Shown here: positions 26,109 to 34,672 of the stretch, one piece after another
How the letters are laid out: each line of letters starts with the position of its first letter
Position numbering within the stretch: the stretch's first letter is position 1
Origin: Alphaproteobacteria bacterium
GTDB lineage: Bacteria > Pseudomonadota > Alphaproteobacteria > CACIAM-22H2
Length of the DNA: 64,000 nucleotides
Assembly: GCA_017308135.1 (NCBI GenBank)
Contig: JAFKFM010000008.1
Span: forward strand, 310,001-374,000
Direction: 5' to 3'
Position numbers and translations under genes: made by a program
Notes under the pieces: generated by a model
The model's input: only the letters and a program-made list of their open reading frames with translations
Database searches by the model: none
Told to the model about the DNA's origin: nothing

Positions 26109-26477
26109 ATGGCCTGCAAAACCGTTCTGATCGTCGAAGACAATCCGCTGAACATGAAGCTGTTCGGCGATGTGCTCGAAGCGCAAGGCTACACGACGCT
26201 GCGCGTGCGCGACGGCGAAGCGGCGATCGACGCCGCGCGCCAAGGCCAACCCAATCTCGTGCTGATGGATATCCACCTGCCCGGCCGCTCGGGCGTGGAC
26301 GTCGCCAAGGAAATGAAACTGGACCCCGCGTTGCGCGACATTCCCGTCGTCGCGATCACCGCCTATGCGTTACGCGGCGATCGCGAGCGTATTCTGGCCG
26401 CGGGCTGCAGCGACTACGTCGCCAAGCCGGTCTCGATCGACCGCTTGATCGACGTCGTCGCCGCGTATGCCGCCTAA
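26109..26477 (+). CDS. divK: DivK-type single-domain response regulator
   Basis: A 122-residue receiver domain with no output domain. The acidic pair is E10-D11 (VLIVEDNPLNMKLF), the phosphoacceptor D54 (LMDIHLPGRSG), then VVAITAYALRGDRERILAAGCSDYVAKPVS with the conserved Thr and Lys. The NxLNMKLF and AGCSDYVAKP wording is characteristic of DivK, the alphaproteobacterial cell-cycle relay protein. The usual downstream pleD is absent, replaced by an opposite-strand oxidoreductase, so the name rests on sequence resemblance only. Confidence 0.82.
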   Translation: MACKTVLIVEDNPLNMKLFGDVLEAQGYTTLRVRDGEAAIDAARQGQPNLVLMDIHLPGRSGVDVAKEMKLDPALRDIPVVAITAYALRGDRERILAAGCSDYVAKPVSIDRLIDVVAAYAA

Positions 26478-26493
26478 CTTGGGCGCCGCCTAA

Positions 26494-28701
26494 CTACACG
26501 CCGTTTTCCAACGCGGTCTCGAACGGCAAGGCGCGGATGCGCTTGCCGGTCGCGGCCGCATAGGCGTTGGCGACCGCCGGGCCGATCAACGGCACGCCGG
26601 GTTCGCCGATGCCCGTGGGCGGCGCGTTCGATGGAACAATATGCACCTCGACCTTCGGCATTTCGTCGATGCGCAACGGGCGGTACTGGTCGAAATTCGT
26701 TTCGACGACCTTGCCGCCTTCCAGCGTCAGTTTCTCGCGCAAGACCGAACCGAGGCCGAAGCCCACGGCGCCTTCGATTTGCGCGCGCACCTGATCGGGA
26801 TTGATCGCGATGCCGCAATCGACCGCCGCGACGACGCGCTCAACCTTGAATTCGGTCGCACTCGTCATGCGGATCTCGGCGACCATGCCGACGGTGGTGC
26901 CGAAACTTTCATGCACCGCCACGCCGCGATAGATGCCCTCGGCCGGTTTCTCGTTCCACTTCGCCTGGCGCGCGACGAGTTCGAGCACGCCCAGATGTTT
27001 GGGCTTGCCCGCCAGCAATTCGCGGCGCAACGCGACCGGGTCCTTGCCCGTCGCCGTCGCGACCTCGTCGATCGCCGTCTCCATCGCGTAGGCGGTGTGC
27101 GTGTGGCCGACCGAACGCCACCACAAAACCGGCACGCCAATTTGGGTGGAGGTCAGTTCCACGCGCCGATCGGGAATGGCGTAGACCGTGTGCGCAACGC
27201 CTTCGACCGAGGTGACGTCGATGCCGTTCTGGATCATGCCCGCAAAGGGCGTGCCGCTTAGGATCGACTGGCCGACGATACGATGATGCCAGCCGGCGAG
27301 CCGCCCTTGCGCGTCGATCCCGATCTTGACCTTGTGCATATACATCGGGCGATAGCGCCCGCCGGCCATATCGGTCTCGCGCGTCCATTGCAGCTTCACG
27401 GGGGCACGGAAGCCGATCGCCTTGGCGATCTCGACCGCTTCGATCACCACGTCGCCGTCGCCGACCGCGCGCCGGCCGAAGCCGCCGCCGGTCTTCATAA
27501 TACGCATCGAAATCTTGTCGGGCGTCGTGCCCGCCGCGCGCGCGGCCAGCCCCTGATAGAGATCGGGGATCTGGTGCCCGCCATAGATTTCGATCGTGTC
27601 GCCCGTGCGCCGCACGACGGCGTTGAGCGGTTCCAGCGCCGCGTGCGCGAGATACGGGAACTCGTAGGTCGCCTCGATCGTTTTGACCGCGCGGCCCAAC
27701 GCGGCTTGCGCATCGCCGGTCGTATCGGCGACATGCGTGCCCGGCACTTCCAGCGCGGCGAGATACTCGGCGCGCAATTCGGCCGTGCTGCGCTTCTCGG
27801 CCGACGTTTCGTCCCACACGATTTGCAGCGCCTCGCGGCCTTTGTTCGCGGCCCAGGTATCGCGCGCGAGCACGGCCACGCCGGTCGGGATCGTCACCAC
27901 ATCGACCACGCCGGGGATGGCTTTCGCGGCCGTCGCATCGACCGACGCGACCTTGCCGCCGAAAACCGGCGGATGTTCGATGGTCGCGATCAACATGCCC
28001 GGGAAGCGCAGATCGATCGTGAAATCATGCGTGCCGTTGGTCTTCGGCGCGCTGTCGTAGCGGCGCTGGCCCGGCTTGCCGATCAGCGTCCATTCCGCGG
28101 GCGATTTCAGCGCGACGTTCTGGGGCACGGGCTCCTTCGCGGCGGCGTCGGCGAAGGCGCCGAACGTGGCGCCCCGGCCGCTGGCCGCATGGAACAACGT
28201 GCCTTTCGATACGGCGATTTCCGACGCGGGCACATTCCACGCCTTGGCGGCGGCGGAAACCAGCATCGTGCGCGCGATGGCGCCCGCCTTGCGATAACGT
28301 TCCCAGGACGACGACATGGCGGTCGACCCGCCCGTCCCTTGCGCCGCCCCGCCCCAGGCGGCATTGCCGTAAAGGGCGAGATTGCCGCTGCCGCCTTCGA
28401 CGCGGATCGTCGACCAATCGGCCCCCAGCTCCTCGGCGACCAGCGTGGCGATGCCGTTATAGACGCCCTGTCCCATATCCATATGCGCGGACAGCACGGT
28501 CACCGCATTGTCGGTGCCGATGCGCACATAGCCCGCGAAGGGGTTGGGGACGGCGGCGGCGGCCGGCGCTTGGGCCGAAACCGGGAAGCCGATCGTCAGC
28601 CCCGCGCCGGCGGCGGCCGTGCCGACCAGGAATTGGCGGCGCGTCGGGCGGAAGGAAGCGGCCGTGGCGCGCTTGGCGAAGAATTTGTCGATGAAGGTCA
28701 T
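26494..28701 (-). CDS. Molybdopterin-binding subunit of isoquinoline-1-oxidoreductase-like hydroxylase
   Basis: Large molybdenum hydroxylase subunit of the xanthine dehydrogenase family, 735 residues. It has a Tat signal ([19 protein letters not shown]), which exports the cofactor-loaded enzyme. Signatures include [34 protein letters not shown] and [18 protein letters not shown], the last holding the catalytic-type Glu. It is the IorB/aldehyde-oxidase-beta type, with two fused halves. It lies 15 bp after its iron-sulfur partner. No FAD subunit and no cytochrome gene are adjacent. Substrate (N-heterocycle or aldehyde) unknown. Confidence 0.88.
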   Translation of the reverse strand: MTFIDKFFAKRATAASFRPTRRQFLVGTAAAGAGLTIGFPVSAQAPAAAAVPNPFAGYVRIGTDNAVTVLSAHMDMGQGVYNGIATLVAEELGADWSTIRVEGGSGNLALYGNAAWGGAAQGTGGSTAMSSSWERYRKAGAIARTMLVSAAAKAWNVPASEIAVSKGTLFHAASGRGATFGAFADAAAKEPVPQNVALKSPAEWTLIGKPGQRRYDSAPKTNGTHDFTIDLRFPGMLIATIEHPPVFGGKVASVDATAAKAIPGVVDVVTIPTGVAVLARDTWAANKGREALQIVWDETSAEKRSTAELRAEYLAALEVPGTHVADTTGDAQAALGRAVKTIEATYEFPYLAHAALEPLNAVVRRTGDTIEIYGGHQIPDLYQGLAARAAGTTPDKISMRIMKTGGGFGRRAVGDGDVVIEAVEIAKAIGFRAPVKLQWTRETDMAGGRYRPMYMHKVKIGIDAQGRLAGWHHRIVGQSILSGTPFAGMIQNGIDVTSVEGVAHTVYAIPDRRVELTSTQIGVPVLWWRSVGHTHTAYAMETAIDEVATATGKDPVALRRELLAGKPKHLGVLELVARQAKWNEKPAEGIYRGVAVHESFGTTVGMVAEIRMTSATEFKVERVVAAVDCGIAINPDQVRAQIEGAVGFGLGSVLREKLTLEGGKVVETNFDQYRPLRIDEMPKVEVHIVPSNAPPTGIGEPGVPLIGPAVANAYAAATGKRIRALPFETALENGV

Positions 28702-28716
28702 GTTGCGCCCTCCCCC

Positions 28717-29175
28717 TCAAGCCAGCGACTTGGCGGCGTCATGGATCGCCGCGCGGATGCGTTGATAGGTGGCGCAGCGGCACAGATTGCCCTGCATCGC
28801 CGCGTCGATGTCGTCGTCGCTCGGCTTCGGGTTTTCGCGCAGCAGCGCCACGGCCGACATGATCTGACCCGATTGGCAGTAGCCGCATTGCGGGACGTCG
28901 AGTTTGACCCACGACGCCCGGATCGCAGTCGCGATCTTGTCGGTGATGCCTTCGATCGTCGCGATCTTTGCGCCGACGGAGGTTTCGACCGGCGTCTGAC
29001 ACGCGCGCACCGGCTGGCCGTCGAGATGGACCGTGCAGGCGCCGCATTGGGCCATGCCGCAGCCGAATTTCGTGCCGGTCATGCCGAGCTGGTCGCGCAG
29101 CACCCACAGCAACGGCATATCGGGGGGCGCGTCGACCGCGATCTTGCGGCCGTTGATGTCGAGCTGCATTTGCAT
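28717..29175 (-). CDS. (2Fe-2S) subunit of isoquinoline-1-oxidoreductase-like hydroxylase
   Basis: Small iron-sulfur subunit, 152 residues. The plant-ferredoxin-type cluster uses C39, C44, C47 and C59 ([20 protein letters not shown]). The second helical cluster uses C97, C100, C132 and C134 ([21 protein letters not shown]). Both clusters look intact. AGGAGG lies 7 nt before the ATG. First gene of the two-gene unit; it lacks its own Tat signal and would be co-exported with the large subunit. Confidence 0.92.
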   Translation of the reverse strand: MQMQLDINGRKIAVDAPPDMPLLWVLRDQLGMTGTKFGCGMAQCGACTVHLDGQPVRACQTPVETSVGAKIATIEGITDKIATAIRASWVKLDVPQCGYCQSGQIMSAVALLRENPKPSDDDIDAAMQGNLCRCATYQRIRAAIHDAAKSLA

Positions 29176-29423
29176 AATCGAGCCTCCTGCCCGGCCGAAA
29201 CGGCCGGAATCCTGTTTGCGATTTCGAATATCGGCGCGCGTCGAAGGGGATCGGGGGAATGGTTCGAGCCTGGGCCGCGCGGCCGTTACCGGGCAAGATC
29301 GGTATGCGCGTGCGCGGCTTCAAGAGCCGTTTGCCACGCGGGCGGATTCGCGAAGGAATTCCGGACGCTCGCGAAAGTCGCAAACTGGTTGCGCCCCGCC
29401 GCGTCCGCCGCCATTCTGCCGCT

Positions 29424-29957
29424 ATGGCCGGAAAAACGGTGACTCAGCAACATACGCGCGCCGAGGTCGAGGGGCTCCTCGCGGCGCTCGAAGGTCACGC
29501 GGATGGCGTGATCGAGGCGGCCAAGCTCGTCTCCAACAAGATCAGCGAGCAGGAATGGCACGCCTATTCGGCGTTCCGCGACCGTTGCGACGATTTCGAT
29601 ACGCTGGCCATCGTCATCGAATACCGGCTTAAAAATCTGCGCGGCGGACGCGACACGCAGCTGGAGCGGCAATTCGAGGAATTGCAGCTTTTCATGCTGA
29701 CCGCGACGCTGCAAACCAGCCTGCACTTCCTGAGGATCCTGTCGCAGAAGAACGATCTGCCGCTCGGGTCGAAGGATATTCTTCTGGGCGAGTTGCGATC
29801 GATCTATCGGGTCAAGCAATTGCTCGAGCTCGATCGGTACAAAACGAAAATCTCGAGCCGCGCCGCGAAGGACATCGAAACGGCCGAGGAAATCCTCTCC
29901 CTCATCATCGAGCGCGCGCCGAGCCTGTTGCAGCTCGGCGTCGTCGAGGACGCCTGA
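29424..29957 (+). CDS. Unknown alpha-helical protein, paralog 1 of a tandem pair
   Basis: A 177-residue protein with no family I recognise and no signal or membrane segment. It is probably all-helical, rich in Glu/Leu/Arg. The core DDFDTLAIVIEYRLKNLR (about 53-70) and LHFLRILSQKNDLPLGSKDI (about 94-113) recur in the next gene nearly unchanged (DDFDTLAIVIEYKLKRMR, LHFLRILSEKTEMPLGARDV). Its stop overlaps the next start by one base (TGATG), so the two are coupled and may form a heterodimer. It is divergent from the iorAB-like unit; the 248-bp gap between 29176 and 29423 holds both promoters but no clear site. Confidence 0.7.
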   Translation: MAGKTVTQQHTRAEVEGLLAALEGHADGVIEAAKLVSNKISEQEWHAYSAFRDRCDDFDTLAIVIEYRLKNLRGGRDTQLERQFEELQLFMLTATLQTSLHFLRILSQKNDLPLGSKDILLGELRSIYRVKQLLELDRYKTKISSRAAKDIETAEEILSLIIERAPSLLQLGVVEDA

Positions 29958-30499
29958 TGCTGATAACACCCGAAAACGTCGCCAAACAAAACGAAGTCCA
30001 ACTCGCCAAGATCCGCGAGATGCTGACGGCGCTGGAACAAGGTGCCACGCGCGTCATCATGGCGGCGCGCCAAGCCTCGGCCGACGCAAGCCAGGACAAG
30101 TATCACGCCTATCTGAACTTCCGCGAAGTCGTCGACGATTTCGACACGCTCGCCATCGTCATCGAATACAAGTTGAAGCGCATGCGCGACGAGAAGGCGG
30201 AAGCGCTCGCCGAAAAATTCGACGAGCTGACGGCGTTCATGCTGTCGTCGATCGTCAGCGCGTCGCTTCATTTCCTGCGCATCCTGTCGGAGAAGACCGA
30301 GATGCCGTTGGGTGCCCGCGACGTGTTCAAGTCGGAGCTGCGCAGCCTCTATCACGCCAAGGATCGGATCGAGACCGATCGCTATATCGGTCGCTTGAAC
30401 GAGCGCACGCGCGCCGATCTGGTCGCCGCCGAGCAGATTTTGGAAGTCGTGATCGAAAAGGCGCCGCGCCTGCTGCGCTTCGACGATAAGGAAGATTGA
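29957..30499 (+). CDS. Unknown alpha-helical protein, paralog 2 of a tandem pair
   Basis: A 180-residue paralog of the preceding gene, aligning over its whole length and differing mostly at the N-terminus (MLITPENVAKQNEVQLAKIREML) and the acidic C-terminal tail (DDKED). The shared pattern is FR..VDDFDTLAIVIEYKLK, an FMLSS..SASLHFLRILS segment, then SLYHAKDRIETDRY. The conserved middle suggests a common binding surface, and the diverged ends may give separate roles. No catalytic motif is visible. Function unknown. Confidence 0.7.
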   Translation: MLITPENVAKQNEVQLAKIREMLTALEQGATRVIMAARQASADASQDKYHAYLNFREVVDDFDTLAIVIEYKLKRMRDEKAEALAEKFDELTAFMLSSIVSASLHFLRILSEKTEMPLGARDVFKSELRSLYHAKDRIETDRYIGRLNERTRADLVAAEQILEVVIEKAPRLLRFDDKED

Positions 30500-30506
30500 G
30501 CGTCGC

Positions 30507-30749
30507 TCAGCGCTTCTGCTTGGCTTTGTCCTGGAAGATTTTGCGTTCGACCGCGCGTTCGCAGCGCAGCTTGGCGATACCGGCACGGTGCTGGCTTTCG
30601 CGGAGATTCCGCTGCGTTGCCGTCACGGCCTTTTTGAGCTCCGTGTCGTAGAGCTTTTGGCAATCGGCCATGGTCTTTGGCGGCGCCTGGGCAAAGCCGG
30701 GCGGCGCGAGCAACACACCGAGTATGGCGACCAAAACGCGGATAACCAT
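30507..30749 (-). CDS. Small secreted protein, unknown
   Basis: An 80-residue protein beginning MVIRVLVAILGVLLAPPGFAQA, a good signal peptide cleaved after AQA-22. The mature 58 residues are Lys/Arg/Gln-rich with two cysteines (DCQKLYD, LRCERAVE) that could form one disulfide. It is convergent with the paralog pair, 7 bp from its stop. No family recognised; an upstream in-frame start at 30785 would place residues before the signal and is less likely. Confidence 0.5.
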   Translation of the reverse strand: MVIRVLVAILGVLLAPPGFAQAPPKTMADCQKLYDTELKKAVTATQRNLRESQHRAGIAKLRCERAVERKIFQDKAKQKR

Positions 30750-30876
30750 GCCGCATGTTATCGCGACAGCCGCATGGAAGGCCAAGTTTTTAGATTAAAA
30801 ATGCATCGTAACTATTTATAAAATATAGATAGGATTTCGATCGACGTTGAATCCAAAGATTCCCTATAAAAACTTA

Positions 30877-31069
30877 TTGACCTTTACCTAAATTTATAGC
30901 TAAATCCGTATCGAACTTGACGGACATCTTGTGGAACGAGGCTCCTCTCCGCCCCAAGCCCTTTCAAGTCCCTTCTGGTCTCGCAGGCCACGGTCTCTCC
31001 TTACGGCCGAACTGCCGAGCCTCACGGGCGGATGCCAGGTTGGTCCCGGGCATCCGCCCTTTTTCTTTT
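30877..31069 (+). ncRNA. Candidate small RNA with intrinsic terminator
   Basis: An orphan plus-strand terminator (31026-31069) has no plus-strand gene upstream within 500 bp. A sharply AT-rich stretch (30786-30905) precedes it, with TTGACC at 30877-30882 and a weak CTAAAT 17 bp later, so transcription could begin near 30912. The predicted RNA of about 155 nt can pair GAGGCTC with GAGCCTC around a 70-nt interior. Size fits 6S RNA, but I cannot match any known sequence signature. Confidence 0.4.
31026..31069 (+). terminator. Strong intrinsic terminator with no upstream gene
   Basis: GGGCGGATGCC pairs perfectly with GGCATCCGCCC (11 bp, 12-nt loop) followed by TTTTTCTTTT. The T-tract is on the plus strand, while the nearest genes (30507-30749 and 31078-31404) are both on the minus strand. 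Confidence 0.88.
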
Positions 31070-31077
31070 GAAGTGCC

Positions 31078-31404
31078 TTATTCCCAGAACATGAAGAACG
31101 CGGCGCCGACGAGGCAGCCAAACGCGGCCAGGTGATTCCATTTCAACGTCTCGCCGAGCCAGAACACTGCGAAACCCGCGAACACCGTTAGCGTTACGAT
31201 TTCCTGGATGGTTTTAAGTTGTGCGCCGGTGAACTGGCCATAGCCCCAGCGATTGGCCGGCACCATCAGCAGATATTCGAAGAACGCGATGCCCCAGCTG
31301 ATCAAAACCACCTGCCACAGCGGCGCGTTGGGGAATTTGAGATGCCCGTACCACGCGAAAGTCATGAAGACGTTCGAGCAAATCAACAAAGCGATCGTGA
31401 GCAT
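31078..31404 (-). CDS. DUF486 family small membrane protein
   Basis: A 108-residue protein with four hydrophobic segments (about 2-16, 30-47, 68-84, 90-107), in the size class of small DMT-like membrane proteins. MLTIALLICSNVFMTFAWYGHLKF and WGYGQFTGAQLKTIQEIVTLTVF match the DUF486 pattern. Function unknown. It lies immediately beyond an oppositely directed terminator. Confidence 0.75.
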   Translation of the reverse strand: MLTIALLICSNVFMTFAWYGHLKFPNAPLWQVVLISWGIAFFEYLLMVPANRWGYGQFTGAQLKTIQEIVTLTVFAGFAVFWLGETLKWNHLAAFGCLVGAAFFMFWE

Positions 31405-31472
31405 TCGTGGGGGAGCCTTTCTGCACCGGAACGGCGTTGAATAACCATCACTTATTGGTACACTATCGATCG

Positions 31473-31898
31473 ATGGAGTCGGAAGAAACCTCCGCCGTCG
31501 ATAAGACGGCTCTGCAGATTTTGGCGAGCTCGGTCGGGCAGATCCTGGGCGAACACTCCAAGATCCATCAATTCGTGAAGCTGGCGGCCGAGCGGCCGAC
31601 CGGCATCAACATTGATCGCGCCAAGCGGACCTTCGACTCCCTGCCCGTCTATCAGCGCAAGCGCGTCGCCGAAACGGCCGAAGGCCAGGCACATAAGCAC
31701 AAGACCAGTATGACGATGTCCGGCATTCTCGGCCGCCTGGGCGGCGACGCGAAGCCGCGTGCCGCCACGCCGCGCACGGTCACGCCGCCGCCGGGCCCGG
31801 GCGTCAAGATCATCGCCCCGCCGACGATCGGCCGTCCGAAAGAAGGCGCCGCGGCGCCCGCGAAAAAGAAAAGCGTCAAAGAACTCGTCTGGAAGTGA
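31473..31898 (+). CDS. Hypothetical protein
   Basis: A 141-residue protein with no recognised family. The first 75 residues are probably helical (TALQILASSVGQILGEHSKIHQF, FDSLPVYQRKRVAETAEGQ). The rest is Pro/Ala/Lys-rich and likely disordered, ending KKKSVKELVWK, a basic tail. No signal peptide or membrane segment. The start at 31473 is the ATG giving the cleanest N-terminus. It sits between two minus-strand membrane-protein genes and ends 4 bp from the convergent EamA gene. Confidence 0.55.
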   Translation: MESEETSAVDKTALQILASSVGQILGEHSKIHQFVKLAAERPTGINIDRAKRTFDSLPVYQRKRVAETAEGQAHKHKTSMTMSGILGRLGGDAKPRAATPRTVTPPPGPGVKIIAPPTIGRPKEGAAAPAKKKSVKELVWK

Positions 31899-31902
31899 CG
31901 CT

Positions 31903-32781
31903 TCAGTCCCGCGACCGGTCGGACCGATCGCGCACGACCCACACCGCGCCGATCCCGATCAGCACCATGCCAGCCAGCGTCGTCCAGCGCGGCACTTCGC
32001 CGAACATCAGCACGCCGCCCAACGTCGCCACGCCGACTTGGGCGAAGGCCAGCGGCGCCATTTTCGAGAACGTGCCGATCGCATAGCCGCGCGACAGGCC
32101 CCATTGCGATACGGCCGCACACGCCCCGATCGCCACGATCCACGGCAGATGCGCGAACGCGATCGGCTGCCAATCGAACAGCGCGAACGGCACGCCGCAC
32201 AACACGCCCGTGCACAAATACCAGAAGGCTATGCGATCGGGCGGCTCGCTGGCCGACAGGCGCTTGACCATCATCATCGCGAGGCTGGTCAGGAACGCCG
32301 AGAACAACGCGACGCCGACGAACCACAGATCGCCGATATCGGACGATCCCGGCCGCGCGATCAGCGCCACGCCGGTGAACCCCACCATCGTCGCCAGCAC
32401 GCGCGCCGGGCCGAACCGTTCGCCGAACGCGATCACCGCCAGCCCCAGCGACCAGAATGGCGTGGTGTAGGACAGCGTCACCGCGTCGCCGACGGGAATA
32501 TTGATCAGCGCTTGCAGGAACAGGATGAAGCCGAACGCGCCGAAGGCGCCGCGCATCAGATGCGACAGCGGCCGCTTGGTAATGAAATAGCGCGGGCCCG
32601 AACGCCAGAACAACGGCAGGAAAAACGGCAGCGCCACGGCGTGACGCAATACGACAAGCTGCCCCCAGCCGAGTTCGTCGCCCAGATGCTTGAGGGCGAG
32701 CGCGCCGAAAGCCGAGCTGACGGCGCCGGTCAGGATATAGACGGCGCCGAGCGCGTCGTTCTTCGTCGCGGTGGAGTCCAT
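31903..32781 (-). CDS. EamA/DMT-family transporter
   Basis: Inner-membrane permease of 292 residues with about ten membrane helices arranged as two EamA repeats (about 10-142 and 155-285). The repeat signatures are SHLMRGAFGAFGFILFLQALINIPVGDAVTLSYTTPFW and SRGYAIGTFSKMAPLAFAQVGVATLGGVLMFGEVP. These transporters usually export amino acids or metabolites. The C-terminus is short and basic (RDRSDRSRD). Substrate unknown. Divergent from the RluA-MOSC gene with a 52-bp gap. Confidence 0.88.
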   Translation of the reverse strand: MDSTATKNDALGAVYILTGAVSSAFGALALKHLGDELGWGQLVVLRHAVALPFFLPLFWRSGPRYFITKRPLSHLMRGAFGAFGFILFLQALINIPVGDAVTLSYTTPFWSLGLAVIAFGERFGPARVLATMVGFTGVALIARPGSSDIGDLWFVGVALFSAFLTSLAMMMVKRLSASEPPDRIAFWYLCTGVLCGVPFALFDWQPIAFAHLPWIVAIGACAAVSQWGLSRGYAIGTFSKMAPLAFAQVGVATLGGVLMFGEVPRWTTLAGMVLIGIGAVWVVRDRSDRSRD

Positions 32782-32833
32782 TTCGAAACCACCCTACCCC
32801 ACGGCACCGGCGCGGTGTAGGTTCCCGGCGATC

Positions 32834-34051
32834 ATGGACCTCGAATCCCGACTTCTTTATCGCGACGCGCTTTTGCTGGTGATCGACAAACCCGCCGGGA
32901 TCGCGGTGCATGCCGGCGCCTCGGGTGGCGACCATCTCGGGACATACCTAAGGCAGCTGCGCTTCGGCCTGCCGCAGGATCCCGAACTCGCGCACCGCCT
33001 CGACCGCGACACCAGCGGGTGCCTCGCGCTCGGCCGACATCGCAAGGCGCTGGCCAAGCTCGGCAAGCTGTTCGCCGACGGCCAAGTGCGCAAAACCTAT
33101 TGGGCGATCGTCGTCGGCCGGCCGCCGCAAAAAGACGGCAAGGTCGATCTGCCGCTGCTGAAGGAAACCAAGCGCAGCGGCTGGAAAATGCGCATCGACG
33201 CGAAGGGGCAGCCCTCGCTCACCGAATACCGGACGATCGGCGAAGGCGACGGCATGACGTGGCTCGCCCTCGAACCGCGCACCGGCCGCACGCATCAATT
33301 GCGCGCGCATATGGCGGCGATCGGCTGCCCGATCCTGGGCGATCCGATCTATGGCGGTGCAGCGACGCGCGCGAATGAATTGCCGCTGCAGCTTCACGCG
33401 CGCGCGCTGAAGATCCCGCTCTATCCCCGCCGCGAACCGATCAAGACGGAAGCGCCCGTGCCCGACCATATGAAGGAAAACATGCGCGCCTGCGGCTGGA
33501 AGGACGGCCCGCGCGGCCGTGTCGTCGCGGTCGCCGCCGCGCCCGGCCATAATTTCTCGAAGATCGCGACGACGAAGATCGAGTTGATCGCCGGCGAAGG
33601 TGTGGCGGGCGACGGGCATGCGGGCGTCACGGTCAAACATCGCAGCCGCGTGGCGCGCGATCCCACGCAGCCCAATCTGCGCCAGGTGCATCTGATCCAT
33701 TCCGAATTGTTCGACGAACTTCGCGCCAAGGGTTTCGACATCAAGCCCGGCGATATCGGCGAGAATATCGCGACCCAAGGTCTCGATCTTTTGGCGTTGC
33801 CCACAGGCACGCGATTGCGCTTTCCCGGCGGGCCGGAAATCGAGATCACGGGCCTGCGCAATCCTTGCGCGCAGCTCGACAATTTCAAAAAGGGCCTGAC
33901 CGAAGCCGTGCTCGATCGCGACGCAAACGGCGAATTGATCCGCAAAGCGGGCGTGATGGCGATCGTGCATAAAGGCGGGCGCATCGCGTCGGGCGATCCC
34001 ATCGCCGTCGATCTGCCGGCGGAGCCGCATCGCAAGCTGATGCCGGTGTAG
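32834..34051 (+). CDS. Fusion: RluA-family pseudouridine synthase + MOSC domain
   Basis: A single uninterrupted 405-codon frame with two domains. Residues about 5-210 are an RluA-type pseudouridine synthase (LLVIDKPAGIAVHAG, H54-R-L-D57-R-D-T-S-G with catalytic-type D57, LEPRTGRTHQLRAHMAAIGCPILGDPIYGG). Residues about 228-395 are a MOSC domain (GEGVAGDGHAG, RQVHLIHSELFDEL, GDIGENIATQGLDLLAL, LRNPCAQLDNF with conserved C345). MOSC domains handle sulfur or pyridoxal/molybdenum cofactor chemistry. An internal start near M213 or M217 could also yield a free MOSC protein. No frameshift or gap is seen at the join. Confidence 0.88.
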   Translation: MDLESRLLYRDALLLVIDKPAGIAVHAGASGGDHLGTYLRQLRFGLPQDPELAHRLDRDTSGCLALGRHRKALAKLGKLFADGQVRKTYWAIVVGRPPQKDGKVDLPLLKETKRSGWKMRIDAKGQPSLTEYRTIGEGDGMTWLALEPRTGRTHQLRAHMAAIGCPILGDPIYGGAATRANELPLQLHARALKIPLYPRREPIKTEAPVPDHMKENMRACGWKDGPRGRVVAVAAAPGHNFSKIATTKIELIAGEGVAGDGHAGVTVKHRSRVARDPTQPNLRQVHLIHSELFDELRAKGFDIKPGDIGENIATQGLDLLALPTGTRLRFPGGPEIEITGLRNPCAQLDNFKKGLTEAVLDRDANGELIRKAGVMAIVHKGGRIASGDPIAVDLPAEPHRKLMPV

Positions 34052-34084
34052 CCCGCGATCCGATCCGGCGACACGCTTTGATAG

Positions 34085-34117
34085 AACCTCCGGTCGCAAG
34101 GCCGGCGGTTGTTTTAT
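34085..34117 (+). terminator. Terminator-like hairpin after the RluA-MOSC gene
   Basis: AACCTCCGG pairs with CCGGCGGTT (8 of 9 positions) and is followed by GTTTTATTG, 33 bp after the stop. The AT-rich sequence beyond it (34118-34146) probably holds the promoter of the globin gene. Confidence 0.6.
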
Positions 34118-34189
34118 TGTCCAATTTTTGTATTATATTTTCATAACGTTCGAGGGTGATTGGTTTCCGCGGCCTTGGGAGGGGCGCCG

Positions 34190-34672
34190 ATGCCAGCATT
34201 CGATCTGCGCAAGCGTATTCATTTGCTCAATATCACCGATACGACGATCGCAAATTTGCGCGCGTTCCATCCGCTGGTCGTCGCCAATCTCGACGACCTG
34301 ATCGCCGAATTCTACAAATTCGTCCTTCAGATGCCCGCGACGTCGGCCATCTTCCGCGATTACGACATCGAGAAACATCTAAAGCCCGCGCAACGCCGGC
34401 ATTGGGATTTGCTGTTCGCGGGCAATTTCAACGACGAATATGTCGATCAATCGATCCGCATCGGCGCCATCCACTACAAGCGCAAAGTGGCGCCGTATCT
34501 CTATATCGCCGGCTACAACTATTTCCATTGCGAGCTGATCCGCCTCGCCGCCCTGCACTACCATTCGATGGATATGGCGCAGGTGCTGCAAGCCATCACC
34601 AAGGCGATCGCGCTGGATATCGATCTGGCGCTGACGACCTACACGCGGCAGGCCTGGACCGGCGATCAGTAA
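34190..34672 (+). CDS. Single-domain sensor globin (protoglobin/GCS type)
   Basis: A 160-residue haem-binding globin of the globin-coupled-sensor/protoglobin lineage with no output domain. The hallmark is RIGAIHYKRKVAPYLYIAGYNYF, where H95 fits the proximal haem ligand and the P-x-x-Y spacing is kept. Upstream HPLVVANLDDLIAEFYKFVLQMPATSAIF is the conserved A-C helix region. The ATG at 34190 is preferred because GGGAGGGG lies 6 nt before it. It overlaps the convergent dehydrogenase by 7 bp. Stand-alone members are thought to be gas or redox sensors working through partner proteins. Confidence 0.85.
   Translation: MPAFDLRKRIHLLNITDTTIANLRAFHPLVVANLDDLIAEFYKFVLQMPATSAIFRDYDIEKHLKPAQRRHWDLLFAGNFNDEYVDQSIRIGAIHYKRKVAPYLYIAGYNYFHCELIRLAALHYHSMDMAQVLQAITKAIALDIDLALTTYTRQAWTGDQ

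Noticed and set aside
30912..31069. Assignment of the candidate small RNA as 6S or SRP RNA
   Set aside because: The SRP core (GGAAGCAGCC-like) is absent, and I could not recognise a 6S central bubble with confidence. Length alone is not enough.
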